Below, piece after piece: positions 8,514-17,631 of a DNA stretch of 64,000 bases. This DNA comes from Salinivirga cyanobacteriivorans (GTDB taxonomy: Bacteria > Bacteroidota > Bacteroidia > Bacteroidales > Salinivirgaceae). The first letter of the stretch is position 1. Each line of letters opens with the position of its first letter. The notes under the pieces were generated by a model. The model was not told the origin of the DNA, searched no databases, and saw nothing but the letters and a program-made list of their open reading frames with translations. The DNA is taken from positions 1,271,075 to 1,335,074 of the forward strand of contig NZ_CP013118.1 in NCBI RefSeq assembly GCF_001443605.1, read 5' to 3'. Position numbers and translations under genes: made by a program.

Positions 8514-9863
8514 ATGGAAATCACGCTCAACAAGACCGACGATTTAAATGGTGTAATCAACGTTAACGTAACACCGGACGATTATCAGGAGAAGGTAGAT
8601 AAGGTTTTGAAAGACTACCGTAAAAAAGCAAATATACCGGGTTTTAGACCTGGTAAAGTACCAATGGGATACGTTAAAAAAATGTATGGAAAAGCCATCC
8701 TGGTAGACGAAATCAACAAAATGCTCTCGGAGTCGCTTGTCGACTATCTGAAAAAAGAAGAGCTTAATATTCTGGGTGAGCCACTTCCTTCGCAAGACAG
8801 TGAATCAATTGATTTTGACAATCAGAAAGAATTTGATTTCAAGTTTGACGTAGCATTTGCACCTGAATTCGAGGTTAAACTCAGTAAGCGTGAAAAACTC
8901 AATTATTACGTACTTAAACCGGACGAAAAATTAATTGATGACACCATTAACAACTATGCATACCAAAATGGTGAAAATGTACAGGTCGACGAAATCACTG
9001 AGAAAGAAGAAACCCTTAAAGGCGACATAGTGCAACTTGATGCCGACAACAATCCATTGGAAGATGGCATTAAGAAAGAAAATGGACTTATGTCGCTGCA
9101 GGTGATGAAAGACGAGGACATTAAAAAGCAATTTGAAGGCAAAAAAGTGGGTGATGCCGTAGACTTTGACCTTAAAAAAGCTTACCCAAATGACACTGAA
9201 ATAGCCTCGTTGCTCGAGATCTCCAAAGAAGATGCAGCCAAAGTAGAAGGTAATTTCCGTATCACAATAAATGAAATTAACAAATTCACCCCGGCCGAAG
9301 TAAACCAGGAGCTTTACGATAAAATTTACGGAGAAGGAACTGTTACTTCAGACGAACAATTCCGTGAAAAGATTGTAGAAGAAATCAAGGAAAATTTCAA
9401 ATACCAGAGCGAATATAAATTTATGCTGGATGCGAAAGAGAAACTGATCAAAAAATTAGATCTCGACCTTCCGGATGAATTTCTTAAGCGTTGGTTAGAT
9501 GCAACAAATAAAGAACTGACAAAAGAACAAATCGAAGAAGAATACGATAAGTTCAAGGAAGATATGCAATGGCAACTCATTGTAGATAAGATATATAAAG
9601 ACAATGACTTCAAGGTTGAAGAGTCTGAAGTAATGGATTATGCTAAAGAGTCAACACGCCAGCAATTTATGCAGTATGGCCTTAGCTATATCCCGGACGA
9701 GCAACTTGAAAACTATGCCAAAGAAATTGCTAGCAAACCAGAAGAAAGAAGAAAAATTCTTGATAAATTAGCTGAAAACAAAGCAGTGGAATTCATTAAG
9801 GAATCAGTAAAAGTTGAAGAAAAAGAAGTTTCACTAGACGAATTCAATAACTTTTTTAAATAA
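8514..9863 (+). CDS. tig: Trigger factor, ribosome-associated chaperone
   Basis: A 449-residue protein, normal for Bacteroidota trigger factor. The N-terminal ribosome-binding domain contains the signature loop [21 protein letters not shown] (about residues 39-59), whose GFRPGK contacts ribosomal protein L23. The middle region (about 150-245) takes the place of the peptidyl-prolyl isomerase domain but is divergent from the FKBP consensus. The helical C-terminal arms (about 260-430) cradle nascent chains. It binds polypeptides emerging from the ribosome. It is followed after 8 bases by clpP and then clpX, the common bacterial tig-clpP-clpX order linking folding and degradation. Confidence 0.97.
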   Translation: MEITLNKTDDLNGVINVNVTPDDYQEKVDKVLKDYRKKANIPGFRPGKVPMGYVKKMYGKAILVDEINKMLSESLVDYLKKEELNILGEPLPSQDSESIDFDNQKEFDFKFDVAFAPEFEVKLSKREKLNYYVLKPDEKLIDDTINNYAYQNGENVQVDEITEKEETLKGDIVQLDADNNPLEDGIKKENGLMSLQVMKDEDIKKQFEGKKVGDAVDFDLKKAYPNDTEIASLLEISKEDAAKVEGNFRITINEINKFTPAEVNQELYDKIYGEGTVTSDEQFREKIVEEIKENFKYQSEYKFMLDAKEKLIKKLDLDLPDEFLKRWLDATNKELTKEQIEEEYDKFKEDMQWQLIVDKIYKDNDFKVEESEVMDYAKESTRQQFMQYGLSYIPDEQLENYAKEIASKPEERRKILDKLAENKAVEFIKESVKVEEKEVSLDEFNNFFK

Positions 9864-9871
9864 TTTGGGTT

Positions 9872-10564
9872 ATGGCAGCACAAAATAATGACGAATTCAG
9901 AAAATATGCAACAAAGCATTTAGGGATAAGCAGCATGGCATTGGATCAATACAACAACGCCGTGACCAACAACTTTATCTCCCCCACCATTATCGAAGAA
10001 CGCCGGCTGAATATTGCCACCATGGACGTATTCTCACGGTTGATGATGGATCGTATTATATTCCTTGGGCTGCCGATTGACGATTATGTAGCTAATATTA
10101 TTCAGGCACAGCTACTATTTCTTGAATCGACAGACCCGAGCAAAGACATTCAAATCTACTTTAATTCACCCGGAGGCTCCGTATACGCAGGTTTAGGTAT
10201 TTATGATACCATGCAGTATATTTCAGCCGACGTAGCCACCATATGTACAGGAATGGCTGCTTCAATGGGTGCTGTTCTGCTCACAGCAGGTACAAAAGGT
10301 AAGAGATCTGCGCTTAAACACGCCCGCGTTATGATTCACCAACCAATGGGTGGTGCGCAGGGCCAGGCAGTAGATATCGAAATTACCGCCAAACAGATTC
10401 TTCAATTGCGTAAAGAGCTTTATGAAATTATTGCAGAACATTCTGGTAATTCTTTCGAGAAAATTGAAAAAGATTCTGATCGCGATTACTGGATGACTGC
10501 TGCAGAAGCAAAAGACTACGGTATGATTGATGAAGTTCTGGACCGAAACAAAAAGAAAAATTAA
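9872..10564 (+). CDS. clpP: ATP-dependent Clp protease proteolytic subunit
   Basis: A 230-residue serine protease that forms two stacked heptamers and degrades substrates unfolded by ClpX. The catalytic triad is visible: Ser131 in [10 protein letters not shown], His156 in MIHQPMGG, and Asp205 in DSDRDYWM. The N-terminal extension of about 25 residues before the core may include a propeptide. It lies 8 bases after tig and 133 bases before clpX. A perfect 13-bp hairpin between clpP and clpX suggests that clpX also relies on its own promoter. Confidence 0.98.
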   Translation: MAAQNNDEFRKYATKHLGISSMALDQYNNAVTNNFISPTIIEERRLNIATMDVFSRLMMDRIIFLGLPIDDYVANIIQAQLLFLESTDPSKDIQIYFNSPGGSVYAGLGIYDTMQYISADVATICTGMAASMGAVLLTAGTKGKRSALKHARVMIHQPMGGAQGQAVDIEITAKQILQLRKELYEIIAEHSGNSFEKIEKDSDRDYWMTAAEAKDYGMIDEVLDRNKKKN

Positions 10565-10585
10565 AACATAACTTCTCTACAACTG

Positions 10586-10622
10586 GAATGCAGAACCAAA
10601 TCTGGTTCTGCATTCTTGTTTT
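10586..10622 (+). terminator. Hairpin terminator between clpP and clpX
   Basis: GAATGCAGAACCA (10586-10598) pairs perfectly with TGGTTCTGCATTC (10603-10615) around AATC and is followed by TTGTTTT. It should end or reduce clpP transcripts before clpX. Confidence 0.8.
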
Positions 10623-10629
10623 AAAACCT

Positions 10630-10637
10630 TATATTTG
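10630..10637 (+). promoter_or_regulatory. Bacteroidota -7 promoter box upstream of clpX
   Basis: TATATTTG matches the phylum's TAnnTTTG -7 consensus and lies 60 bases before the clpX start, just after the clpP terminator. No convincing -33 TTTG box is seen at the usual spacing. Confidence 0.55.
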
Positions 10638-10697
10638 TAGCACAGTTTTTGGACAGTCTTTTAATACAAAACCTAAAAACAGGAAAAAAGAAATACA

Positions 10698-11909
10698 ATG
10701 AATAAATGCTCATTTTGCGGTAGAAACGAGAAAGATGTAAACTTGCTAATTGCAGGTATTAGCGGCCATATTTGTGATTCTTGCATAGAGCAGGCACACG
10801 GTATTGTCAATGAAGAAATGAAGCGCAAAAGCAGTTTCTCTTCATCGAAGCTTGAACTCAGAAAACCACATGAAATTAAAGATTTCCTCGACCAATATGT
10901 CATTGGGCAGGATACAGCTAAGAAATTCCTTTCTGTTGCAGTATACAACCATTACAAACGCGTTACACAAGCCTCCGATGATGATACTGAGATAGAAAAA
11001 TCCAACATCGCTTTAGTTGGTCGTACAGGAACAGGTAAAACACTCTTAGCCCGAACCATTGCCAAAATGCTCGATGTACCATTTACAATTGTTGATGCTA
11101 CAGTGCTTACAGAAGCTGGTTATGTGGGAGAAGACATCGAAAGTGTACTTACACGTCTGCTGCAAGCTGCAGATTACGATGTTGAAGCTGCAGAGCGCGG
11201 CATTGTGTTTATTGATGAGCTGGACAAAATTGCCCGTAAAGGCGATAACCCATCTATAACACGCGATGTGTCAGGTGAAGGTGTGCAACAAGGGTTGCTA
11301 AAATTACTCGAGGGCTCGGTAATAAATGTACCGCCCCAGGGTGGACGCAAGCACCCCGATCAAAAAATGATTGCAGTCAACACAAAAAACATACTTTTTA
11401 TGTGTGGGGGCGCTTTTGACGGAATTGACCGCAAAATTGCCAACAGGCTCAACACCACAGTGGTAGGGTATGCTGCTGCTAAAGAAACAAGTCACATCGA
11501 TCGCGAAAATCTCTTGCAGTACATTGCACCACAAGACCTGAAAAGCTTTGGCCTGATACCCGAAATAATTGGCCGTTTGCCGGTATTGACCTACCTTGAT
11601 CCGCTTGACCGGGATGCACTGAAGAAAATACTTGTTGAACCTAAAAACTCCATTATAAAGCAATACAAAAAACTCTTTAAAATGGATGGTATCGAGTTAT
11701 CTTTTGACAGCACAGTATTAGATTTCGTTGTGGATAAAGCAATTGAATTTAAACTTGGGGCCAGGGGACTGAGATCCATCTGTGAGCACATCATGGTAGA
11801 TGCCATGTATGATGCACCCTCAAAACAAAAAGATAAGGTGCGCATTACCCTAAAATACGCAAGAAATAAGCTTTCAGATATTGATGCACAAAGATTAAAA
11901 GTAGCCTAA
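10698..11909 (+). CDS. clpX: Clp protease ATP-binding unfoldase subunit
   Basis: A 403-residue AAA+ unfoldase that recognises substrates and feeds them into ClpP. The N-terminal zinc-binding domain has Cys4, Cys7, Cys26 and Cys29. Walker A is GRTGTGKT (108-115), Walker B is VFIDELDK (Asp173, Glu174), and the pore loop is GYVG (141-144). The C-terminal small domain includes [11 protein letters not shown]. Length and order are normal. Its stop codon overlaps the convergent DUF4294 gene by 3-4 bases (11906-11909), with no terminator between them. Confidence 0.98.
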   Translation: MNKCSFCGRNEKDVNLLIAGISGHICDSCIEQAHGIVNEEMKRKSSFSSSKLELRKPHEIKDFLDQYVIGQDTAKKFLSVAVYNHYKRVTQASDDDTEIEKSNIALVGRTGTGKTLLARTIAKMLDVPFTIVDATVLTEAGYVGEDIESVLTRLLQAADYDVEAAERGIVFIDELDKIARKGDNPSITRDVSGEGVQQGLLKLLEGSVINVPPQGGRKHPDQKMIAVNTKNILFMCGGAFDGIDRKIANRLNTTVVGYAAAKETSHIDRENLLQYIAPQDLKSFGLIPEIIGRLPVLTYLDPLDRDALKKILVEPKNSIIKQYKKLFKMDGIELSFDSTVLDFVVDKAIEFKLGARGLRSICEHIMVDAMYDAPSKQKDKVRITLKYARNKLSDIDAQRLKVA

Positions 11910-12556
11910 TCTTTTTTATTAGGCAGTGGAAGCGGCTCTAATCGGCCGCTTTCTATTTTTACAACAATTTCTTCAATAAGCCGATCCTCTCCCCTTGGAT
12001 TATATTCGGTTTTAAGGTTCTCACCAAAAATCCTTGCCAGAGACTGCCAAAACATGGCCGACAATTTACCCCTGAGTGCTCTCACCAGGTTATAAGAAGT
12101 ATAGCCGGTTTCGCGGTCAATCAATTTTAGCAAGATCCGACCTTCAGAAACTTTTAATTTTTTCAGTTCATCCATATAGCGGTCGCGCAAGGCTTTATCA
12201 TAAGCACGCAAAAACCTTCGCTGCTGGCGCTCCGTATCTAATTCAGGCAGTGTATCATAAATACTTTGAAGTATATCAACAGCCAGTCGGGCATAAGGAT
12301 AAACACGGCGAACTTTTTTAGCTAACCTAATATATTTAAGATTCATAGGGGTTCTGCGCGAAAGATCACGTGTCGGATAAATGGTTATGGTACGTAAATC
12401 AACAAGGGCTATGGTATCTTTTCCTTCAATAACCATGGGCAATACATAATAACCATAGCTGGCCGTATCTGTCTGGGCGCAGGTTACCTGACTATGCAGC
12501 ATACCCAAAAGATATACGAAAAAGAATAAACTATTTGCTTTGATTATCCTTTTCAT
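11906..12556 (-). CDS. DUF4294 family exported protein
   Basis: The product is 216 residues from the ATG at 12556, which begins a signal peptide ([20 protein letters not shown], cut near TCA-QTD). A longer frame extends upstream to 12877 but overlaps the divergent hydrolase gene and lacks family similarity. The mature part ([76 protein letters not shown]) matches the DUF4294 family of Bacteroidota as I remember it. Function is unknown. Conserved charged residues around DRETG and GEDR are notable. Confidence 0.85.
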   Translation of the reverse strand: MKRIIKANSLFFFVYLLGMLHSQVTCAQTDTASYGYYVLPMVIEGKDTIALVDLRTITIYPTRDLSRRTPMNLKYIRLAKKVRRVYPYARLAVDILQSIYDTLPELDTERQQRRFLRAYDKALRDRYMDELKKLKVSEGRILLKLIDRETGYTSYNLVRALRGKLSAMFWQSLARIFGENLKTEYNPRGEDRLIEEIVVKIESGRLEPLPLPNKKD

Positions 12557-12658
12557 TAATAACTGATTTTCTAATTTTGCCAAATACAAGCATGCAATTT
12601 TAAGAATCAAGTTTAATACCGATTTACAATACAAGAATAACGAATTAAACCAATAAAT

Positions 12659-13495
12659 ATGCAAATATTTAACATCGAAACAGGAAAATTTAAAGCTGAT
12701 GGCGGTACCATGTTCGGAGTCGTACCCAAACAACTGTGGCAAAAAAAATATGAAGCCGATGAGCATAACCTGTGCAGCATTGCAGACAGGGCCATGCTGA
12801 TTGACACCGGCGACCGCAAGGTACTGGTAGACACCGGCATTGGAATCAAACAAGATGAAAAATTCCTGGCCTTCCATTATTTACATGGCGATGATACACT
12901 TGAGAAATCGCTAAACGCGCAGGGCTTTAAGCCCGAAGATATCACAGATATTATACTCACACACCTACACTGGGACCACTGTGGTGGTGTATTAAACAAA
13001 AACAGCGATGGTGAGATTGTAGCAGCCTTCCCCAATGCACAAATATGGGTAAGCCAAATGCAATGGAACTGGGCAACAAATCCAAACATCAGGGAAGCGC
13101 CTGCATTTCCGCAAGAAAATATCCGTCCCATGCAGGAAACCAATAAAGTTAACTTCGTGAAACAGGAAGGCGAAATCATACCAGGTATTGAGGTAAGGCT
13201 TTTCAATGGGCACACCAAAGGTTTAATGCTGCCCCTGATCAACAAAGGCGGTAAAAAGGTATTTTTCGCCGGCGATCTGATTCCCGTAATGGCCAATATT
13301 CCATTGGTTTACGTAGCGTCTTATGACATACTACCATTGGACACCATTGCCGAAAAAGAGCGCATTCTGCAAGAAGCCCTGGAAAATAACTGGACCATTG
13401 TATTGCAACACGATGTGAGTGTAGAAGCCTGCACAGTAAAGGACACACCCAAAGGCATCAGAGAAAACCAACTATTGAAAATCGCCGAAATATAG
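12659..13495 (+). CDS. Metallo-beta-lactamase-fold hydrolase, lactonase-like
   Basis: A 278-residue MBL-fold enzyme without a signal peptide. The metal-binding motif THLHWDHCGG gives His102, His104, Asp106 and His107. Further ligands are probably His185 (NGHTKG), Asp206 (AGDLIP) and His251 (LQHDV), so a two-zinc site is complete. Layout and size resemble the AHL-lactonase/AttM and related esterase branch, but the substrate cannot be told from sequence. The gene stands alone between DUF4294 (divergent) and the decarboxylase. The terminator-like hairpin at 13665-13685 lies downstream. Confidence 0.85.
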   Translation: MQIFNIETGKFKADGGTMFGVVPKQLWQKKYEADEHNLCSIADRAMLIDTGDRKVLVDTGIGIKQDEKFLAFHYLHGDDTLEKSLNAQGFKPEDITDIILTHLHWDHCGGVLNKNSDGEIVAAFPNAQIWVSQMQWNWATNPNIREAPAFPQENIRPMQETNKVNFVKQEGEIIPGIEVRLFNGHTKGLMLPLINKGGKKVFFAGDLIPVMANIPLVYVASYDILPLDTIAEKERILQEALENNWTIVLQHDVSVEACTVKDTPKGIRENQLLKIAEI

Positions 13496-13664
13496 TTTGG
13501 TTTGTTTCAGAGGACACCTGATGGATGCTCCATAACAACTTCATCAAAACAAACTGCATCAAATGATTATAAATGCACTTCATTTAAAACTATAAATATA
13601 TCCAAATAGCATAAACCAGCACTATTATATTTCAACATAATCAAAATATATCTTATCAGTTTTC

Positions 13665-13685
13665 GGCTGTAAAACAGCCTTTTTT
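13665..13685 (+). terminator. Intrinsic terminator upstream of the decarboxylase promoter
   Basis: GGCTGT-AAA-ACAGCC is followed by six T. It lies 170 bases after the hydrolase stop and just upstream of the -7 box at 13711, so it insulates the decarboxylase gene from upstream transcription. Confidence 0.75.
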
Positions 13686-13710
13686 AGCATGTACATCAAA
13701 AAATTGTTAG

Positions 13711-13718
13711 TAATTTTG
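13711..13718 (+). promoter_or_regulatory. -7 promoter box for the decarboxylase gene
   Basis: TAATTTTG fits TAnnTTTG and lies 33 bases before the ATG at 13751, directly after the terminator at 13665-13685. A -33 box is not clear. Confidence 0.55.
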
Positions 13719-13750
13719 CGCGATATTTAAATCAAACAACCGGACAAGAC

Positions 13751-15676
13751 ATGTACTACTCAGTATTAATTGTTGATAACGACACATCTGCCCTGGAAAA
13801 GAGCATCCAGGAACTTTCAGGAAGAGGATTAAATACCATAGCCTGCTCCACCTTTGAAAGTGCGTGCGAAAAACTAAAGGAAGATGGTACCATTCATGTA
13901 ATTCTCTCGGAATGGTCGCTGCCCCAGAGCCGCAAAAACAAAAAACGCATCGAAGGCACAGATATATTCAAAAAATTTATGGCCCTCAGAAATGAGGTCA
14001 ATATATTTATTTATACCTCTATCACCGATATTAAACAGCTATCGACAGGTGGCATTACCGATGGCTACTTTTTTAAAGAAGACAATGTTTACGGCGATAT
14101 TTTCAATAAAATTACTGCTGCAGTAGATGAGAAAAAAAGTGCCCCGTTTTACGAAAAACTGGTGCAGTATGCCCGTAAATCGAAGGATTCGTGGCATACC
14201 CCGGGACATGCTTCCGGCAATAGTGTTAAAAACTCACCTTATGTAAAAGATTATTTTGAGTTTTTTGGCGAAAACCTTTTCAAAAGCGATGTTTCGGTAT
14301 CTGTTCCGGAACTCGATTCATTGCTCCATCCTGAGGGAGTTATAAAAGAAGCTCAGGAACTTGCAGCAAGAGCCTTCAATGCACGGTATACCTATTTTGT
14401 AACCAATGGCACCTCCACAGCCAATAAAATACTGATACAAACCCTGCTCAAACCGGGCGACGCCATATTACTGGATCGCAACTGTCATAAATCGGCCCAT
14501 TACGGCGTCATCATTGCCGGTGCAGAGCCCATTTACCTGATGCCTTCGGTAAACAATAAATACGGCATTTTCGGGCCCATCCCAAAGAAAAGTATCATCA
14601 AAGCTATGGATGACGCATTGGCCCAAAACAAAAAACTCAAGGCCATCATCCTTACCAATTGTACCTACGATGGTCTGATTTACGATATTGAAGACATCGT
14701 GAAAGAAGCACATAAGCGCAACATCAAAGTAATTGTAGATGAAGCCTGGTTTGGTTATGCCAACTTCCACCGGGAGTTCTACCCCACAGCCATGGCTGCA
14801 GGAGCCGACTACGCCACTCAATCGACCCACAAAACCATGAGTGCCTTTTCGCAGGCATCAATGATTCATGTGAACGACCCTGATTTTGAAGATATCCAGG
14901 ATTTTTTCATGGAAAACTATAACATGCACGCCTCCACCTCGCCACAGTATCCGATGATTGCATCACTCGATGTGGCGCGCAAGCAAATGGCCATGGAGGG
15001 ATATTCATTGCTCAGCCGGGTTTTCAAACTGTCTGACGAATTAAAATCGTCTATCAACTCCCTTTCAAAATTCAGGGTACTGGAACAACAGGACCTTATA
15101 AGCGATGAAATAAAAGACGACAATGTACGCGTAGATAAAACCAAAATCACCATCGACATCAGTAAATCAGGCTTAAGCAGCAAAGAGATTGAACATATTT
15201 TGGTAAACAAACACAACATCCAGATCGAAAAAACCACGTTTAACACCATATCAATTCTGCTGACTATTGGTGCCACCTATTCGCGTATAAACCGCCTGTA
15301 CCTGGCACTAGAAAGCATTGAAAACCAATCTGGTAATCGTAAAAAGGACAGTGGATCATCTAAAATCATCAAAGATTTCAAACTCGCCCTGTCGCCCATC
15401 AAATACCGCCCGCGATTTGCATTCTATGCCGACAGCGAGGAAACTGCCTTACGGAACAGCCTGAACCGCGTATCTACCATGATGGTCACCCCTTACCCAC
15501 CTGGGATACCGCTATTGGTGCCCGGCCAGCTCATTACACAGGAAATTATCAATGCCCTGGTTATGTACCGCGATTATGGTGTAGAGATACACGGACTTAA
15601 TAACGGACTGGTGCAGGTGATGCCTGAAGAAGAGGAAGAGCGGCTCAAAAAAGAGGGTTTTAGCATTTTAAGCTAA
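13751..15676 (+). CDS. PLP-dependent Orn/Lys/Arg-type decarboxylase
   Basis: A 641-residue fold-type I decarboxylase. Residues 1-125 form a receiver-like wing domain (MYYSVLIVDNDTSALEKSIQ). The PLP domain follows, with HTPGHASG (149-156), FVTNGTSTANK (216-226), DEAWFGY (330-336) and the Schiff-base lysine Lys361 in QSTHKTMSAFSQ. The C-terminal domain closes with PYPPGIPLLVPGQ and HGLNNG. Family members decarboxylate arginine, lysine or ornithine, consuming protons and making polyamine precursors. The nearby antiporter and arginine deiminase make arginine the favoured substrate, but this is inference. It has its own -7 box and terminator upstream. Confidence 0.9.
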   Translation: MYYSVLIVDNDTSALEKSIQELSGRGLNTIACSTFESACEKLKEDGTIHVILSEWSLPQSRKNKKRIEGTDIFKKFMALRNEVNIFIYTSITDIKQLSTGGITDGYFFKEDNVYGDIFNKITAAVDEKKSAPFYEKLVQYARKSKDSWHTPGHASGNSVKNSPYVKDYFEFFGENLFKSDVSVSVPELDSLLHPEGVIKEAQELAARAFNARYTYFVTNGTSTANKILIQTLLKPGDAILLDRNCHKSAHYGVIIAGAEPIYLMPSVNNKYGIFGPIPKKSIIKAMDDALAQNKKLKAIILTNCTYDGLIYDIEDIVKEAHKRNIKVIVDEAWFGYANFHREFYPTAMAAGADYATQSTHKTMSAFSQASMIHVNDPDFEDIQDFFMENYNMHASTSPQYPMIASLDVARKQMAMEGYSLLSRVFKLSDELKSSINSLSKFRVLEQQDLISDEIKDDNVRVDKTKITIDISKSGLSSKEIEHILVNKHNIQIEKTTFNTISILLTIGATYSRINRLYLALESIENQSGNRKKDSGSSKIIKDFKLALSPIKYRPRFAFYADSEETALRNSLNRVSTMMVTPYPPGIPLLVPGQLITQEIINALVMYRDYGVEIHGLNNGLVQVMPEEEEERLKKEGFSILS

Positions 15677-15728
15677 CTCGCATTTATAAAAATTTTTTCA
15701 GGTTGATTAATTTAAGCTGTTTCGAAAA

Positions 15729-17252
15729 ATGGAATATGGATTATTATCTCTAACCCCGGCAATTGTAACCATTATTGTGGCACTGGCCACAAGGAAAGTT
15801 GCATTTGCACTTTTTATGGGTATTGTTGGTGGTGCAATAGTGGCAGGAAGCTTCACCTTCGCCGGCTTTTTTGAACATATGTGGGAATACCTGCTGGTTT
15901 CGTTTACGGAGCCCGAACGACTTAAAATTGTGCTTTTCATATTGCTCATAGGCGGATTATTAGAAATAATAAACCGATCTGGCGGATATGGAAAATTTGC
16001 AGCCACCCTCTCTAAAAAACTTAACAGCCCGCGCAAAAGCAGGCTATCGACATGGGGTTTGAGTATGACCCTGTTTTTTGACGATTATGCCAATGTACTC
16101 ATTTCAGGAGCCTCCATGCGTGAAATCAATATCCGGAATAAGGTTACACCTGCTATGCTGGCATACATTGTAGATGTGGTAGCCATTATGGCGAGCATCA
16201 TGATCATCTCTACATGGGCCTCATTCGAAGGATCAGTAATGGCAGAGGCCGGTGCCGAAGTTGGTGTGGAAAAATCGATCAGTCTGTTTTTTATTGAGTC
16301 CATTCCTTTTCATATGTACACGGTACTGGCAATTTTTCTCACTTTTTTAGTAGCCCTTACCGGCAAATGGTTTGGCTACAGGCTCGATACAGCACCATTA
16401 CCCGATATCACAGCAGAAAAAAACCGGGGCAACAGTGTACGCATCTATCATGTACTGGCGCCCATACTTACCTTGCTGGGTTTTGCCATAGCTTCGATGT
16501 TTGCTGTAGGGTCAGCCATACTAATTCGCAGCAATGAGCCACTCACTATGATCAACATACTGGGCAGTGCACCATCTGTTGACTTATTGATTTTAAGCAC
16601 AATTGTCGCCATATCGGTTGCTGTTTGGCTGACAAAAAAAGACAAGCTGCTCAATTTTTCAAAAATTGGTAAAGGTTTCCTGAACGGCACAAAAGGTATG
16701 GTTGGAGTAAGCCTGGTGATTTTATTGGCCACGGGGCTTTCAGCTGTATCTGAGACATTAGGTACCGGAGAATTTATTACCGGAAGTGTAGCTGATTATA
16801 TCTCACCGGAGATGTTGCTATTCATCATTTTTGTGGTATCAATGCTCATTACCGTTGCCACGGGCTTTAGCTGGAGTTCAATGGCTATAGTTATGCCCAT
16901 TGCTTTTCAAATGGCCATGGCCAATGGTATGGAAGCGAGTTTGCCAGCCATTTCAGCTGCTGTAATAACTGGAGCAGTAAGTGGGGAGCATATTATTCCG
17001 TTTTCAGAAAAAGCCGTTATGAGTTCAGCTGCCACTAAAATAGCACCGGTTTATCATATCAAAACCATGTTTTTTCAGACCATTACAGCCTTTCTGGCAG
17101 CGGGAGCCGGTTATATTTTACTCGGGCATGGATGGCCGTTGTGGTCGGCATATTTATTGCCTGCAACTTTTGTTGTAATCCTGCATTTTCTTTTTGCCCG
17201 AAGAAACAGGATTGCATCAACAGCAACCCATGACAAGAAAAACGCACAGTAA
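15729..17252 (+). CDS. NhaC-family Na+/H+ or metabolite antiporter
   Basis: A 507-residue polytopic protein with about 12 hydrophobic segments. Motifs typical of the NhaC (PF03553) family are visible: FFDDYANVLISGASMR (about residues 116-131), MASIMIISTWASFE and the C-terminal VITGAVSGEHIIPFSEKAVMSSA. The family exchanges sodium for protons, and some members exchange organic acids. It lies 52 bases after the decarboxylase and probably shares its transcript, which raises the possibility of substrate/product exchange or pH control linked to decarboxylation. Inner membrane. The specific cargo is not decidable from sequence. Confidence 0.88.
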   Translation: MEYGLLSLTPAIVTIIVALATRKVAFALFMGIVGGAIVAGSFTFAGFFEHMWEYLLVSFTEPERLKIVLFILLIGGLLEIINRSGGYGKFAATLSKKLNSPRKSRLSTWGLSMTLFFDDYANVLISGASMREINIRNKVTPAMLAYIVDVVAIMASIMIISTWASFEGSVMAEAGAEVGVEKSISLFFIESIPFHMYTVLAIFLTFLVALTGKWFGYRLDTAPLPDITAEKNRGNSVRIYHVLAPILTLLGFAIASMFAVGSAILIRSNEPLTMINILGSAPSVDLLILSTIVAISVAVWLTKKDKLLNFSKIGKGFLNGTKGMVGVSLVILLATGLSAVSETLGTGEFITGSVADYISPEMLLFIIFVVSMLITVATGFSWSSMAIVMPIAFQMAMANGMEASLPAISAAVITGAVSGEHIIPFSEKAVMSSAATKIAPVYHIKTMFFQTITAFLAAGAGYILLGHGWPLWSAYLLPATFVVILHFLFARRNRIASTATHDKKNAQ

Positions 17253-17331
17253 GCCATTATTAGATTAGCATACTAACAAAACTGCAAACAGGATCGAAAA
17301 ATAATTATACAATCAAGACAAAAAGTTATAT

Positions 17332-17339
17332 TAAATTTG
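17332..17339 (+). promoter_or_regulatory. -7 promoter box upstream of the arcA leader
   Basis: TAAATTTG matches TAnnTTTG and lies 30 bases before the remnant gene at 17369. It probably drives the arcA transcript, with the decayed gene as its 5' leader. Confidence 0.5.
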
Positions 17340-17368
17340 CAGCGAATAAAAAATAAAAAGATAAGCGT

Positions 17369-17629
17369 ATGATACGCAATTCAAGAATGCGTATTGTTGC
17401 TGACATAACTTTATTAGGCCTAGTTTCCAGGGCATGTGAAAAGGAAGGATAACTTTTACAATCATAGAAATGGGCAACAAAATACGAAGGTAATTACCTC
17501 CACAACTGGAAACATGGTAAATGGATAGCTTACAACAAAGATGGAAATACACATAGAGTAGAGACTTACGAAAAGAGAAAACTCGTAGATTTAAAAAAAA
17601 CACAAAAGAAACACAAAATAAGTCAGTAA
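17369..17629 (+). pseudogene. Decayed MORN-repeat (YwqK-like) lipoprotein gene
   Basis: An ATG at 17369 opens a 27-codon lipoprotein-like signal (MRIVADITLLGLVSRACEKE) that stops at TAA 17450-17452. A second stop, TAG, follows in the same frame. The same frame then stays open to 17629 and encodes a MORN-type repeat: KYEGNYLHNWKHGKWIAYNK, then DGNTHRVETYEKRKLV. MORN lipoproteins normally hold many such repeats, so this is a shortened remnant with at least two in-frame stops and a probable internal deletion. It ends 2 bases before arcA and now forms most of the arcA 5' leader. Translation of either piece is unlikely to give a working protein. Confidence 0.7.
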
Positions 17630-17631
17630 TT

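Noticed and set aside
12557-12877. N-terminal extension of the DUF4294 frame
   Set aside because: It overlaps the divergent hydrolase gene, lacks a signal peptide and does not look like the family; the ATG at 12556 begins a proper signal.
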